This document shows, piece by piece, positions 44,856 through 54,199 of a stretch of DNA of 64,000 nt. The notes below the pieces were generated by a model, which was not told the DNA's origin, did no database searches, and worked only from the letters and a program-made list of their open reading frames with translations. Source of the stretch: Pleomorphomonas oryzae DSM 16300 (GTDB lineage: Bacteria; Pseudomonadota; Alphaproteobacteria; Rhizobiales; Pleomorphomonadaceae). Every line of letters starts with the position of its first letter. Position 1 is the stretch's first letter. Where the stretch lies: NCBI RefSeq assembly GCF_000422965.1, contig NZ_AUHB01000013.1, positions 62,001 to 126,000 of the forward strand, in the 5' to 3' direction. A program made the position numbers and the translations under genes.

Positions 44856-44966
44856 GTCGGACAATCCCAAATCGAGGAAGCGGAGCGCAGCGGCACGCAT
44901 CCGAACTGAGACCAAGCCCTACCGGAAACCGGCTTGGTTTCAAAGCCCAGGTTAAGGTGGCGGCGG

Positions 44967-45106
44967 AGCCTGGCTGGAAATTCGCTGGGGTGAGGCAGAT
45001 AGCGACGAGCGCGAGAACCGGAGCGGAGCGAACTTCCTGTTCGTGAGCACCGGAAGCACAGCGCGCTAAGCTAGATGCCCACCCCAGTAGAATTTCCAGC
45101 CAGGCG
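44967..45106 (+). repeat. 140-bp TIR element, copy 3
   Basis: Third copy. Its terminal arms GCCTGGCTGGAAATTC and GAATTTCCAGCCAGGC are a perfect 16-bp inverted repeat that differs in sequence from copies 1 and 2 in both arms together, so pairing is kept. The interior GAGAACCGGAGCGGAGCGAA and CGTGAGCACCGGAAGC blocks are the same. It ends 1-2 bp before the diguanylate cyclase stop codon. Confidence 0.85.
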
Positions 45107-45107
45107 A

Positions 45108-46697
45108 TCAGGCGACTTCCGTCCTGAAGCTGGAGAATATCTCCAGATCGTGGTGCCCCTCCGGCACGCCTTCCACCCGGTTGCGGCCTTTTCTCTTGGC
45201 CAGATACATGCAGCCGTCGGCCCGCGACACCGCCGTCAGCGGACTGTCGTCGCGATTGGCGGCCGCGTAGCCGATGCTGACGGTGCAAATGCCGTGCGGC
45301 GAGTAGAGATGCGGAATGTTGAGCGCTTCAACGGCTTTTCTGAGCGCTTCGAGATGCGGCGCCAGCTTCTGCGGATCGGTCTCCGTCAGGATCAGGGTGA
45401 ACTCCTCGCCGCCGTAGCGCGCGGCGATCTCATCGGCCCGGCGGGCGAAGCGCTGGATGGTCGCCCCCACGGCCTGCAGTACGTCGTCGCCCCGGCTATG
45501 CCCATAATGGTCGTTGAACAGCTTGAAGGCGTCGATGTCGATCATGACGACGGTAAAGCCCGCGCCATGGCGCTTCAGCCGGTTGAGGCTCGCCAGCAGG
45601 AAGCCGTCGAGGGCGCGGCGGTTTTTAAGGCCGGTCAGCACGTCGGTGTTGACCGAGGCCTCCAGGCTGTCGAGCATCATGTTGACGGAGCGCCCGACCA
45701 CCGCCAGATCCGGCAGCAACGAGGTCCGGGTGATGCGCGAGGTCCAGTCGCCGGCGGAAACCCGTTCGGCGACGTGCACCACCTGCCTGAGGCCGCGCAG
45801 TACCAGCCATTCCAGCAGGACGATCACGGCCGAGGCGATGCCCAGGGCGACGAGGCCCACCATCACCAGGCGATCGATCATTGCCTCCACGGCAGCGGAG
45901 CGGATTTTCTCGGTCGACACGGCAAAGGCGATACGGTCGGTGGTTCCCGGCAGCGTCGTCACGCCGAAGACATCATTGCCCGCGCCATAGGTGCCGGGCA
46001 GGATCAGGCCGGTGCCTATCGCCGCCAGCCGTTTCGCCGTCACCTCGGAAAGATGGCCCTCCACCCCCGGCATGGGGCCGCCGTCGAGCACATTGCCGCT
46101 GGCATCGAGAAGCATGCCGTAGCTCAGCGGGAAGGTGAACTGGTCGAGCGACGCCTGGCGCAGATAGGCGGGGTTGAGGGCGATGGCCAGCACGAAGTCC
46201 ACGTGGTCGCCGGTGCGGATCGCCTTGGCCGATTGCAGGATCAGCCCGCCAGTGACTCGGCTCTGGATGAAATCGCTCCAGATCACCCGTTTCGACGCCA
46301 AGGCGCTGATGAAATACGACCGGTCCCCCAGATAAACGTTGATCGCTTTCGGGTCCGTCGAGCAATAGATCGTCCCGCCTGGTGACATCAGGGATATGCG
46401 CTCGACCTTCTCGTAGAGTTCCAGAATCCGCGACAGGTTCCGATTACATTCGGCGGGCGTCATATATTTGAGATTGTCGTAGAGGGCGACGGTCTCCGAC
46501 AGCCGCTCGACCTCGATGCGCGCCTCGATGAATCCCCTTTGGCTCCGCGACAGTGACAGCAGCATGCTATGGTTGATTGTCTCGAGCTGCTTGGCCATGT
46601 CGGCGCGTGTGCGCATGATCTCGCTGGCCACGAAGGGCACGAGCCCCAGGAACACGGCGGCCAGGATAACGATGCGGATCTTGAGCAGCCCGAACAT
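45108..46697 (-). CDS. membrane-bound diguanylate cyclase with periplasmic sensor domain
   Basis: A 529-residue c-di-GMP synthase: TM1 (IRIVILAAVFLGLVPFVA), a ~240-residue periplasmic Cache-like sensor (TIYCSTDPKAINVYLGDRSYF, DFVLAIALNPAYL), TM2 (VMVGLVALGIASAVIVLLEWL), HAMP-like linker, and a GGDEF domain (~350-515) with ARYGGEEFTLIL. The active-site motif GGEEF is intact. The inhibitory site RxxD, five residues before it, is altered: the sequence RADEIAARYGGEEF puts Glu at the Asp position, so product feedback may be weak. The signal sensed is unknown. Confidence 0.9.
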   Translation of the reverse strand: MFGLLKIRIVILAAVFLGLVPFVASEIMRTRADMAKQLETINHSMLLSLSRSQRGFIEARIEVERLSETVALYDNLKYMTPAECNRNLSRILELYEKVERISLMSPGGTIYCSTDPKAINVYLGDRSYFISALASKRVIWSDFIQSRVTGGLILQSAKAIRTGDHVDFVLAIALNPAYLRQASLDQFTFPLSYGMLLDASGNVLDGGPMPGVEGHLSEVTAKRLAAIGTGLILPGTYGAGNDVFGVTTLPGTTDRIAFAVSTEKIRSAAVEAMIDRLVMVGLVALGIASAVIVLLEWLVLRGLRQVVHVAERVSAGDWTSRITRTSLLPDLAVVGRSVNMMLDSLEASVNTDVLTGLKNRRALDGFLLASLNRLKRHGAGFTVVMIDIDAFKLFNDHYGHSRGDDVLQAVGATIQRFARRADEIAARYGGEEFTLILTETDPQKLAPHLEALRKAVEALNIPHLYSPHGICTVSIGYAAANRDDSPLTAVSRADGCMYLAKRKGRNRVEGVPEGHHDLEIFSSFRTEVA

Positions 46698-46983
46698 GCG
46701 ATTCCAACAAGCGCTGTTGCCGGCTCTATATATTTGGCGATGTATATATAAACTTCTAACACCTTATCTGAGATGCAGAATTCTACTTTATGAAAGCCAG
46801 TTTAAGTAATACAAATACGTCCGTCTTCGATAAAAATAGTCTCAAAAGAGAGCGATCCACGGCGCATCGGTGTCCAATGCGGACCAAAAGCATGCAACCC
46901 CTGGTGATTGGCATCCGCTGAGAGAACAAAGCGGCGGAGATTTGCGGCGCACTTTTTTATGGTGGTAACAGCGCCACACCAGC

Positions 46984-49644
46984 TCATTCCGCCGCCTGCA
47001 TCATCATGCTCTCAAGAATGCGCCGGATCTCAGGGCGACAGGAGCCGCAGTTGGTGCCTGCAGCCGTCGTCTCGCCCACGGCGGCGACGGACTGGCAGCC
47101 TGAAGCGATGGCGGCGCGGATGTCGTTGATGCCGACGCTGGCGCAGGCACAGACGATGGCGCCCTTGTCGCTGCCGCCCTTGCCGGGACGGCCGGCCACC
47201 ACGTCGGCCCGGCGGTGCGGGTCGGCAAAGCTCTGGCCGAGCTGGTCGGCCGCCCAGGGGCGGGACACGGCAACCGGCCCCTCGCCGACGTAGAGCGCGG
47301 CGACGAGGCGGGTCCCCTCGAAGGCGGCCATGCGAGTCCCTGTGCGGTCATAGTAGCCGATGGTGTCGGTTTGCGACGACAGGCCGGCCACCCGGCGCAG
47401 CCAGTCCTCCCACCCTTCCGCCGGCTCGGAGCCGGCCAGCTCCAGCCGCCAGCCATGCTCGGTGCGGGCGAGCGCCCAATAGTCGGTGTCGACACCCTCG
47501 GGCTTTTCGCTGGAGACCAGGAAGCCGTGGACGGCGCTGTCGTGGCGGCGCAACCGCACCGCCGTATGCTTCAGCGCCGGCTGGCCGGAGACCGCGTCGA
47601 CGCGGCCGGGGAACAGCGCGTTGACGCGGGCAAGGGCCGAGGTCTCGCCCGTCCAGTGCATGGGCACGAACAGGTTGCAGCGCGCCTGCCGGTCGGTGAG
47701 CAGCGCCCGCACGATGACGCGGCCGCCCTCGGCGCTCTCGATCTCCACGAGATCGGCGTCGTCGATGCCGCAGGCCCTGGCATCGGCCGGATGGATCTCG
47801 GCGAAGGGTTCGGCGAGGTGGGCCGACAGGCGCGGCGATTTGCCGGTGCGCGTCATGGTATGCCACTGGTCGCGGATGCGGCCGGTGTTGAGCACGAAGG
47901 GGAAGCCCCAGTTGGTGCGGCGCTCGGCCTCGCCCTTCGCAGCGACGAAGCGCGCCCGGCCGTCAGGGTGATAGAAGCGGCCATCGGCGAAGAAGCGGCT
48001 GCCGCCGTCGGGTGATGGACCATCGGCCGGCTGCGGCCATTGGAAGGGCTTCAGCCGCTCGTAGCTGGCGGCGTCGATGCCGGCATGGGCGGAAATGTCG
48101 AAGTCGCGCGCCCCGCCGTTCTCGAAGCCCGAGAGACCCGCGTGTTCGGCAAACACCTGGTGCGGGCCGGCATAGGCGAAGGCGTCGCCAAAGCCCATAC
48201 GGCGGCCGACCTCGGCGAACTGCCACCAGTCGGCCCGCGCCTCGCCCGGTCCGGCACGGAAGGCGCGCTGACGCGAAATGCGCCGCTCGGAATTGGTGAC
48301 GGTGCCGGACTTCTCGCTCCAACCGAGCGAGGGCAAGAGCACATGGGCGAGCCGCGCCGTGTCGGTGTCGCGCTGGATGTCGGAGACGACCACGAAGGGG
48401 CAGGCCGCGATGGCCGCCCGCACCCGGTCGGCATCGGGCATGGAGACGACCGGATTGGTCGCCATGATCCAGAGAGCCTTGACGCGGCCGTCGGCCACCG
48501 CCTCGAACAGGTCCACCGCCTTGAGGCCCGGCCGATCGGCCAGCGACGGCGCGGCCCAGAAGCGGCCGACGCGGTCGCGATCGGCGGCGTTGTCGAGATT
48601 CATGTGCGCCGCCAGCATGTTGGCGAGCCCACCCACCTCGCGCCCGCCCATGGCATTGGGCTGGCCGGTGAGCGACAGCGGCCCCATGCCTGGCCGGCCG
48701 ATGCGGCCGGTCAGGAGGTGACAATTGATGATGGCGTTGACCTTGTCGCTGCCCGACGACGACTGATTCACCCCCTGGCTGAACAGCGTCACCACCTTTT
48801 CCGCGCCGGCAAAGCGCTCGTAGAGGGCGGCGATCTCCTGCGGCAACAGGCCGGTAATCTCGGCAAGCTCCGTCGGCCCCAGCCGCCGCGCCTCGGTGAG
48901 CGCCGCCTCAAACCCCTCGGTATGCTCGGCCACGAACGCAAGGTCGGTCCAGCCGTTGTCATGGAGATGGGCGAGAAGGCCGTTGAACAGGGCCACGTCG
49001 CCATCGGCGCGGACGGACAGGTGCAGGTCGGCGATGTCGGATGTGGCGGTACGGCGCGGATCGATCACCACCACGGCCATCTCCGGCCGCGCCGCCTTGG
49101 CTGCCGCGAGGCGCTGGTAGAGCACCGGGTGGCACCAGGCCATGTTGGAGCCGACGATCACCACGAGGTCGGCGAGCTCGATGTCCTCGTAGTTGCCGGG
49201 CACCGTATCGGCGCCAAAGGCGCGGCGATGGCCGGCCACGGAGGACGCCATGCAGAGCCGCGAGTTCGTGTCGATGTTGGCGGCGCCGATGAAGCCCTTC
49301 ATCAGCTTGTTGGCGACATAATAATCCTCGGTGAGGAGCTGCCCCGAGAGATAGAAGGCGACGGCCTCGGGCCCGTGCTCGGCGATGGTCTGGGCAAAGG
49401 TGCCGGCCACGAGGTCGAGGGCCTCGTCCCAATCCGCCTGCCGCCCGCCGATTTCCGGATGATGGATGCGCCCGTCATCCCCCAGCGTCTCGGCCAGCGC
49501 CGAGCCCTTGGAGCAAAGCCGCCCGAAGTTGGCGGGGTGATCGGGGTCGCCCGAAACGCTCGTCCGCCCGTCGTCGTCGACGCGCACGAGCACACCGCAG
49601 CCGACGCCGCAGTAGGGGCAGGTAGTGCGGGTTTCCTGAGCCAT
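46984..49644 (-). CDS. nasA: assimilatory nitrate reductase catalytic subunit NasA
   Basis: An 886-residue molybdopterin nitrate reductase. It opens TTCPYCGVGCGVLVRV...GRLCSKG, the N-terminal 4Fe-4S ligands, then the Mo-bis-MGD fold (AFYLSGQLLTEDYYVANKLMKG, PRRTATSDIADLHLS, LTGRIGRPGMGPLSLTGQPN). The C-terminal ~60 residues hold a BFD-like [2Fe-2S] domain: CACASVGINDIRAAI and AAGTNCGSCRPEIRRI. This is the Klebsiella NasA layout in one polypeptide. It is the last gene of the nas operon, behind nirD, and makes nitrite for NirBD. Confidence 0.95.
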   Translation of the reverse strand: MAQETRTTCPYCGVGCGVLVRVDDDGRTSVSGDPDHPANFGRLCSKGSALAETLGDDGRIHHPEIGGRQADWDEALDLVAGTFAQTIAEHGPEAVAFYLSGQLLTEDYYVANKLMKGFIGAANIDTNSRLCMASSVAGHRRAFGADTVPGNYEDIELADLVVIVGSNMAWCHPVLYQRLAAAKAARPEMAVVVIDPRRTATSDIADLHLSVRADGDVALFNGLLAHLHDNGWTDLAFVAEHTEGFEAALTEARRLGPTELAEITGLLPQEIAALYERFAGAEKVVTLFSQGVNQSSSGSDKVNAIINCHLLTGRIGRPGMGPLSLTGQPNAMGGREVGGLANMLAAHMNLDNAADRDRVGRFWAAPSLADRPGLKAVDLFEAVADGRVKALWIMATNPVVSMPDADRVRAAIAACPFVVVSDIQRDTDTARLAHVLLPSLGWSEKSGTVTNSERRISRQRAFRAGPGEARADWWQFAEVGRRMGFGDAFAYAGPHQVFAEHAGLSGFENGGARDFDISAHAGIDAASYERLKPFQWPQPADGPSPDGGSRFFADGRFYHPDGRARFVAAKGEAERRTNWGFPFVLNTGRIRDQWHTMTRTGKSPRLSAHLAEPFAEIHPADARACGIDDADLVEIESAEGGRVIVRALLTDRQARCNLFVPMHWTGETSALARVNALFPGRVDAVSGQPALKHTAVRLRRHDSAVHGFLVSSEKPEGVDTDYWALARTEHGWRLELAGSEPAEGWEDWLRRVAGLSSQTDTIGYYDRTGTRMAAFEGTRLVAALYVGEGPVAVSRPWAADQLGQSFADPHRRADVVAGRPGKGGSDKGAIVCACASVGINDIRAAIASGCQSVAAVGETTAAGTNCGSCRPEIRRILESMMMQAAE

Positions 49645-49667
49645 TCTCGGGCAGTCTCTCCGAAAGC

Positions 49668-49997
49668 CTACTCGGCAGCGACACGCAGCTCGGTCAACTC
49701 GAGCAAGAGCGCACCGTTATCATTGCGCACAGCCATTGTGCGAACCTGACCGACGTCGGCGCCCTGCGCGCTGCCCGACTCCAGCGAGATCACCCAGTTG
49801 TGCAGCGGGCAGGTCACGCTGGTGCCGTGGACGATGCCCTGGCTGAGCGGCCCGCGCTTGTGCGGGCAGCTGTCCTCCATGGCGAACACCTGGTTGTCGG
49901 CGGTGCGGAACACGGCGATCCGCCCCTCCGGCGTATCAACGCAGCGCGCCCCGCGCAGCGGAATGTCCTCAAGACGGCCGATGGTAACCCAGGTCAT
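49668..49997 (-). CDS. nirD: nitrite reductase small subunit NirD
   Basis: A 109-residue Rieske-type subunit of NADH nitrite reductase. Unlike E. coli NirD, it keeps the Rieske ligands: CPHKRGPLSQG and CPLHNWVISLESG, i.e. CxH and CxxH. Start ATG 49997. It lies between nirB and nasA, 23 bp from each, so it is cotranscribed. It is required with NirB for nitrite reduction to ammonium. Confidence 0.93.
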   Translation of the reverse strand: MTWVTIGRLEDIPLRGARCVDTPEGRIAVFRTADNQVFAMEDSCPHKRGPLSQGIVHGTSVTCPLHNWVISLESGSAQGADVGQVRTMAVRNDNGALLLELTELRVAAE

Positions 49998-50020
49998 CTT
50001 ATGCTCCTGATCTCTTTGAT

Positions 50021-52468
50021 TTATTCCGCAGCTTCGCTGAAGCCGGTGACCACCAGCGGCTTGAACTCGTGCTTGTCCTTGCCCGAGACGCGCTCGGACC
50101 AGGGGTCGACCTGGGCGAATTTCTGGCTGAACACGAAGCGGTCGAAGTAGCCCTTGCGCTTCTCCGCATCGTCCATGATCTGGCGGCGGATCTCGTCGAG
50201 GCCGACGCGTTTGGCCCACTTGTAGATGCGTTCGAGATAGCGGCCCTGCTCGCGGTACATCTGCGTCAGCGCCACGATATATTCGAGCGCCTCGTCCTCG
50301 GTCTTCACCTGACCCAGTACTTCCGTGCCCTTGATCTCCAGCCCGGCGGCGCCGGCGAAGTGGATCTCGAAGCCCGAGTCGACGCAGATGACGCCGATGT
50401 CCTTGCAGGTGGCCTCGGCGCAGTTGCGCGGACAGCCGGAGACGGCGAGCTTCAGCTTGGCCGGCGTCCACGAGCCCCACATGAACTTCTCAAGCCGGAT
50501 GCCGAGACCGGTAGAATCCTGCGTGCCGAAGCGGCACCAGTCCGAGCCGACGCAGGTCTTCACCGTGCGCAGGCCCTTGGCATAGGCCTGGCCGGAGACA
50601 AAGCCCGCCTTGCCCAAGTCGGCCCAGACGGCGGGCAGATCTTCCTTCTGGATGCCCAGCAGGTCGATGCGCTGGCCGCCGGTGACCTTGACCATCGGCA
50701 CCTCGAACTTGTCGACCACGTCCGCGATGGCGCGCAGTTCGGCGGCCGAGGTGACGCCGCCCCACATGCGCGGCACCACCGAATAGGTGCCGTCCTTCTG
50801 GATGTTGGCGTGGACGCGCTCGTTGATGAAGCGCGACTGATAGTCGTCGGCATACTCGTCCGGCCAGTCGCAGACGAGGTAGTAGTTGAGCGCCGGCCGG
50901 CATTTGGCGCAGCCGCAGGAGGTCTTCCACTCCAGTTCCTGCATGACGGCCGGAATGGTCTTGAGGCCCTTGGCGATGATCAGGCGCCTGACGTCGTCGT
51001 GGCCGAGATCGGTGCAGTCGCACATCGGCGTCACGGCGGCAGGGTTGTAGCGATCGCCCAGCGTCAGCTTCATCAACTGCTCGACGAGGCCTGTGCAGTT
51101 GCCGCAGGAGGCCGACGCCTTGGTATGCGCCCTCACTTCATTGAGCGTCGTCAGTCCCTTGGCGGTGATGGTCGAGGTGATCTTGCCCTTGCAGACGCCG
51201 TTGCAGCCACAGATTTCCGCGTCATCGGGCAAGGCTGCAACGGCCGCCATAGGGTCCAGGGGCGCCCCTCCCTGGAACGACTGGCCGAAGATCAGCGTGT
51301 CGCGCATGGCCGAGACGTCGCTGCCCTTCTTCATCAGATCGAAGAACCACGAGCCATCGGCCGTATCGCCGTAGAGCACTGTGCCGACGATGCGATTATC
51401 CTTCAGCACCAGGCGCTTGTAGACACCGGCCGCCGCGTCGCGCAGCACGATCTCCTCGCGGTCGGGCGCCTCGGCGAAATCGCCGGCCGAGAACAGGTTG
51501 ATGCCGGTGACCTTCAGCTTGGTGTTGGTGACCGATCCCTGATACTCCGCCGAACCACCGGCCAGGCGATCGGCCAGCGCCCGGGCGCTTTCGTAGAGCG
51601 GCGCCACCAGGCCGTAGCAGACGCCGCGATGCTCGGCGCATTCGCCGAGGGAATAGATATTCGGATCGGAGGTGGCCATGCCGTCGTCCACGACGATGCC
51701 GCGATTGACGGTGAGCCCGGCGGCGCGGGCCAACGTGGCGTTGGGGCGGATGCCCACGGCCATCACCACCATCTCGCCGGGAATGATCCTGCCGTCGTCG
51801 AGCTCGATGCCCTCGACCTTGTCGGTGCCGAGGATCGCCTTGGTGTTGGCCTTGGTGATGATGTCGATGCCCCGGTCGCCCAGCGCCTTCTTCAGCATGT
51901 AGGCGGCCGGCGGATCGAGCTGCCGCTCCATGATGGTCGGCATCAGGTGGATGACGGTCACCTCCATGCCCTGGCGCTTCAGGCCATAGGCGGCTTCGAG
52001 ACCGAGGAGACCGCCGCCTATGACGATGGCGCGGCCGCCATTCCTGGCGATCTCCAGCATGCGCTCGACGTCATCGAGGTCGCGGTAGGCGAGCACGCCG
52101 GGAAGCTGGTGGCCGGGCACCGGGATGATGATCGGCGACGACCCGGTGGCGATCACCAGCTTGTCGTAGCTGGCCGTCCGGCCGTCGGCGGCGGTCACCG
52201 TGCGGCTCTCGCGATCGATCTCGGTAACGCGGGCGCCCTTCAAGAGCGTCACGCCGTTGCGCTCGTACCAGGCTTCGTCGTGGATGATGATGTCGTCGTA
52301 GCTCTTTTCGCCCGACAGCACCGGCGACAGCATGATGCGGTCGTAGTTCACCCGCGGTTCGGCGTTGAAGATGGTGACGTCATAGGCGCCGGGCGCCTTT
52401 TCGAACAGTTCGTCGAGCATGCGCCCGGGGGCCATGCCATTGCCGATGATGACGAGTTTCTCGGTCAT
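50021..52468 (-). CDS. nirB: NADH-dependent nitrite reductase large subunit NirB
   Basis: An 815-residue flavin/siroheme enzyme reducing nitrite to ammonium. N-terminal NAD(P)H/FAD domains (KLVIIGNGMAPGRMLDEL, VIGGGLLGLEAAYGLKRQGM), BFD-like [2Fe-2S] ligands (CGCNGVCKGKI and CGNCTGLVEQL), a second cluster set (SCGCAKCRPALNYYLV) and the siroheme-4Fe4S ligands CVGSDWC and CPRNC before AEATCKDIGVI. All are intact. ATG 52468 begins the homology. It is followed by nirD and preceded by nrtD with 5 bp. Confidence 0.96.
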   Translation of the reverse strand: MTEKLVIIGNGMAPGRMLDELFEKAPGAYDVTIFNAEPRVNYDRIMLSPVLSGEKSYDDIIIHDEAWYERNGVTLLKGARVTEIDRESRTVTAADGRTASYDKLVIATGSSPIIIPVPGHQLPGVLAYRDLDDVERMLEIARNGGRAIVIGGGLLGLEAAYGLKRQGMEVTVIHLMPTIMERQLDPPAAYMLKKALGDRGIDIITKANTKAILGTDKVEGIELDDGRIIPGEMVVMAVGIRPNATLARAAGLTVNRGIVVDDGMATSDPNIYSLGECAEHRGVCYGLVAPLYESARALADRLAGGSAEYQGSVTNTKLKVTGINLFSAGDFAEAPDREEIVLRDAAAGVYKRLVLKDNRIVGTVLYGDTADGSWFFDLMKKGSDVSAMRDTLIFGQSFQGGAPLDPMAAVAALPDDAEICGCNGVCKGKITSTITAKGLTTLNEVRAHTKASASCGNCTGLVEQLMKLTLGDRYNPAAVTPMCDCTDLGHDDVRRLIIAKGLKTIPAVMQELEWKTSCGCAKCRPALNYYLVCDWPDEYADDYQSRFINERVHANIQKDGTYSVVPRMWGGVTSAAELRAIADVVDKFEVPMVKVTGGQRIDLLGIQKEDLPAVWADLGKAGFVSGQAYAKGLRTVKTCVGSDWCRFGTQDSTGLGIRLEKFMWGSWTPAKLKLAVSGCPRNCAEATCKDIGVICVDSGFEIHFAGAAGLEIKGTEVLGQVKTEDEALEYIVALTQMYREQGRYLERIYKWAKRVGLDEIRRQIMDDAEKRKGYFDRFVFSQKFAQVDPWSERVSGKDKHEFKPLVVTGFSEAAE

Positions 52469-52473
52469 TTGGC

Positions 52474-53271
52474 TCACTCCGCGGCTTCGACGAAGCGGTG
52501 ACGTTCGTAGAGGAACTTCAGCACGGCTTCGCGGCACTTGAGGTAGGAACGGTCGGAAGCAAGGGCGATGCGGTCGCGCGGCCGGGGGATCGGCACGTCG
52601 AGCACTTCGCCGATATGGGCAGCCGGGCCGTTGGTCATCATGACGATGCGGTCGGACAGCAGCACCGCCTCGTCGACGTCATGGGTGATCATGATCATCG
52701 TGTTGCCGAGGCGGGCGTGGATATCCATCACCGCGTCCTGCAGGTGGGCGCGGGTCAGCGCGTCGAGCGCGCCGAAGGGCTCGTCGAGCAGCAGGATCTT
52801 CGGCTCCATCGAAAGCGCCCGGGCGATGCCGACGCGCTGCTTCATGCCGCCGGAAATCTCGGCCGGCCGCTTGTCCTTGGCATGGGCCATCTGCACCAGG
52901 TCGAGGTTGTGCATCACCCAGTCATGACGCTCGGCGCGGCTCTTCTTGCCGGCGAACACCTTGGACACCGCGAGGTTGACGTTCTCGTAGACGCTGAGCC
53001 AGGGCAGCAGCGAGTGGTTCTGGAACACCACAGCACGCTCGGGGCCGGGCTCGTTCACCTCCCTGCCCTCGAGCAGGATGGCGCCGGCGGAGACGCGCGT
53101 CAGGCCGGCGACGAGGTTGAGCAGCGTCGACTTGCCGCAGCCGGAATGGCCGATGATCGACACGAACTCGCCCTTGTCGATGGTCAGCGTGATGTTGCTG
53201 AGCACGTGGGTGTCGACGCCGCCACGGGCGAAGCTCTTGTCGACGTGATCGATTTTCAGATAGGCGCTCAT
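52474..53271 (-). CDS. nrtD: nitrate ABC transporter ATP-binding protein NrtD
   Basis: A 265-residue ABC ATPase of the NrtD/SsuB-type: Walker A GHSGCGKSTLL, Q-loop VFQNHSLLPWL, signature ISGGMKQRVGIARAL, Walker B ILLLDEPFGALD and the switch His THDVDEAV. Start ATG 53271 is chosen because the ATPase begins there. It energises nitrate import with NrtB and NrtA. Its neighbours nrtB and nirB are 10 and 5 bp away, so it is tightly in the operon. Confidence 0.94.
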   Translation of the reverse strand: MSAYLKIDHVDKSFARGGVDTHVLSNITLTIDKGEFVSIIGHSGCGKSTLLNLVAGLTRVSAGAILLEGREVNEPGPERAVVFQNHSLLPWLSVYENVNLAVSKVFAGKKSRAERHDWVMHNLDLVQMAHAKDKRPAEISGGMKQRVGIARALSMEPKILLLDEPFGALDALTRAHLQDAVMDIHARLGNTMIMITHDVDEAVLLSDRIVMMTNGPAAHIGEVLDVPIPRPRDRIALASDRSYLKCREAVLKFLYERHRFVEAAE

Positions 53272-53281
53272 CGGGCTCTCC

Positions 53282-54169
53282 TCAGGCTGCCGTGCGGGTG
53301 ATGACGCGGCCGAGGAAGGCCACCAGCTTGTCGAGGACGAAGCCGGTGACGCCGATGTAGACGAGCGCCACGATGATGTCGGAGAGGCGCGAGGAGTTCC
53401 AGGCGTCCCAGATGAAGAAGCCGATGCCGACACCGCCGGTCAGCATTTCCGCCGCGACGATGGCCAGCCACGACAAGCCCACGCCGATGCGCAGGCCGGT
53501 GAAGATGTAGGGCGCCGCCGCCGGCAGCATGATGCGCAGGAAGAATTCCAGCTGGTTGAGCCTGAGGACGCGGGCGACGTTGCGGTAATCCTCGGGGATG
53601 TTGCGCACACCGACGGCGGTGTTGATGATCACCGGCCAGATCGAGGTGATGAAGATCACGAAGATGGCCGACGGTTTGCTGTCCTGAAAGGCGGCCAGCG
53701 ACAGCGGCAGCCAGGCGAGCGGCGGCACCGTGCGCAGGATCTGGAAGATCGGGTCGAGACCGCGCATCGCCCAGACCGACTGGCCGATCAGCGCGCCGAT
53801 CGCCACGCCGATGATGGCGGCGAGGCCGAAGCCGATGCTGACCCGCTCCAGCGAGATCAGCACCCGCCAGGCAAGGCCGATATCCTGCGGGCCATTGTTG
53901 AAGAAGGGCTGGGCGATCAGGTCGGAACTGTCGGCCCAGATCTGCGACGGCGGCGGCAGTGGCGCACCGGCGCCCGAACAGCTCACCTGCCAGATAGCGA
54001 GCAGCACGGCGAGCACGACGAGCGGCGGGATGACGTTGCGAGCGAGGTTGGCGGCGATGCGGCCGAGATCGATCCGGCTCACCGGGGCGCGGCCGAGCGG
54101 CACGACCTTGCCGGATGGAGCCGGGCGGGCAACCGTTTCGATGGGTGCTTTTCTGGCGGTGGCAGTCAT
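53282..54169 (-). CDS. nrtB: nitrate ABC transporter permease NrtB
   Basis: A 295-residue permease of the NrtB/TauC family. An extended cytoplasmic N-terminus precedes about six TMs (VIPPLVVLAVLLAIWQV, FGLAAIIGVAIGALIGQSVWAM, FVIFITSIWPVIINTAVG, LSWLAIVAAEMLTGGVGIG). The EAA-type loop is VARVLRLNQLEFFLRIMLPAAAPYIFTGLR (in part). Upstream GGAGACAG sets ATG 54169. It should form the membrane channel for nitrate uptake. Confidence 0.94.
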   Translation of the reverse strand: MTATARKAPIETVARPAPSGKVVPLGRAPVSRIDLGRIAANLARNVIPPLVVLAVLLAIWQVSCSGAGAPLPPPSQIWADSSDLIAQPFFNNGPQDIGLAWRVLISLERVSIGFGLAAIIGVAIGALIGQSVWAMRGLDPIFQILRTVPPLAWLPLSLAAFQDSKPSAIFVIFITSIWPVIINTAVGVRNIPEDYRNVARVLRLNQLEFFLRIMLPAAAPYIFTGLRIGVGLSWLAIVAAEMLTGGVGIGFFIWDAWNSSRLSDIIVALVYIGVTGFVLDKLVAFLGRVITRTAA

Positions 54170-54199
54170 TGGGCTGTCTCCGGTAATTCAGGGGAAGGC

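Noticed and set aside
44880-45110. Possible preQ1 riboswitch upstream of queF
   Set aside because: The upstream sequence is the 140-bp TIR element and no aptamer-like H-type pseudoknot with an A-rich tail is recognisable.
50069-52501. 810-codon plus-strand frame opposite nirB
   Set aside because: Shadow of nirB; all known NirB motifs are on the minus strand.
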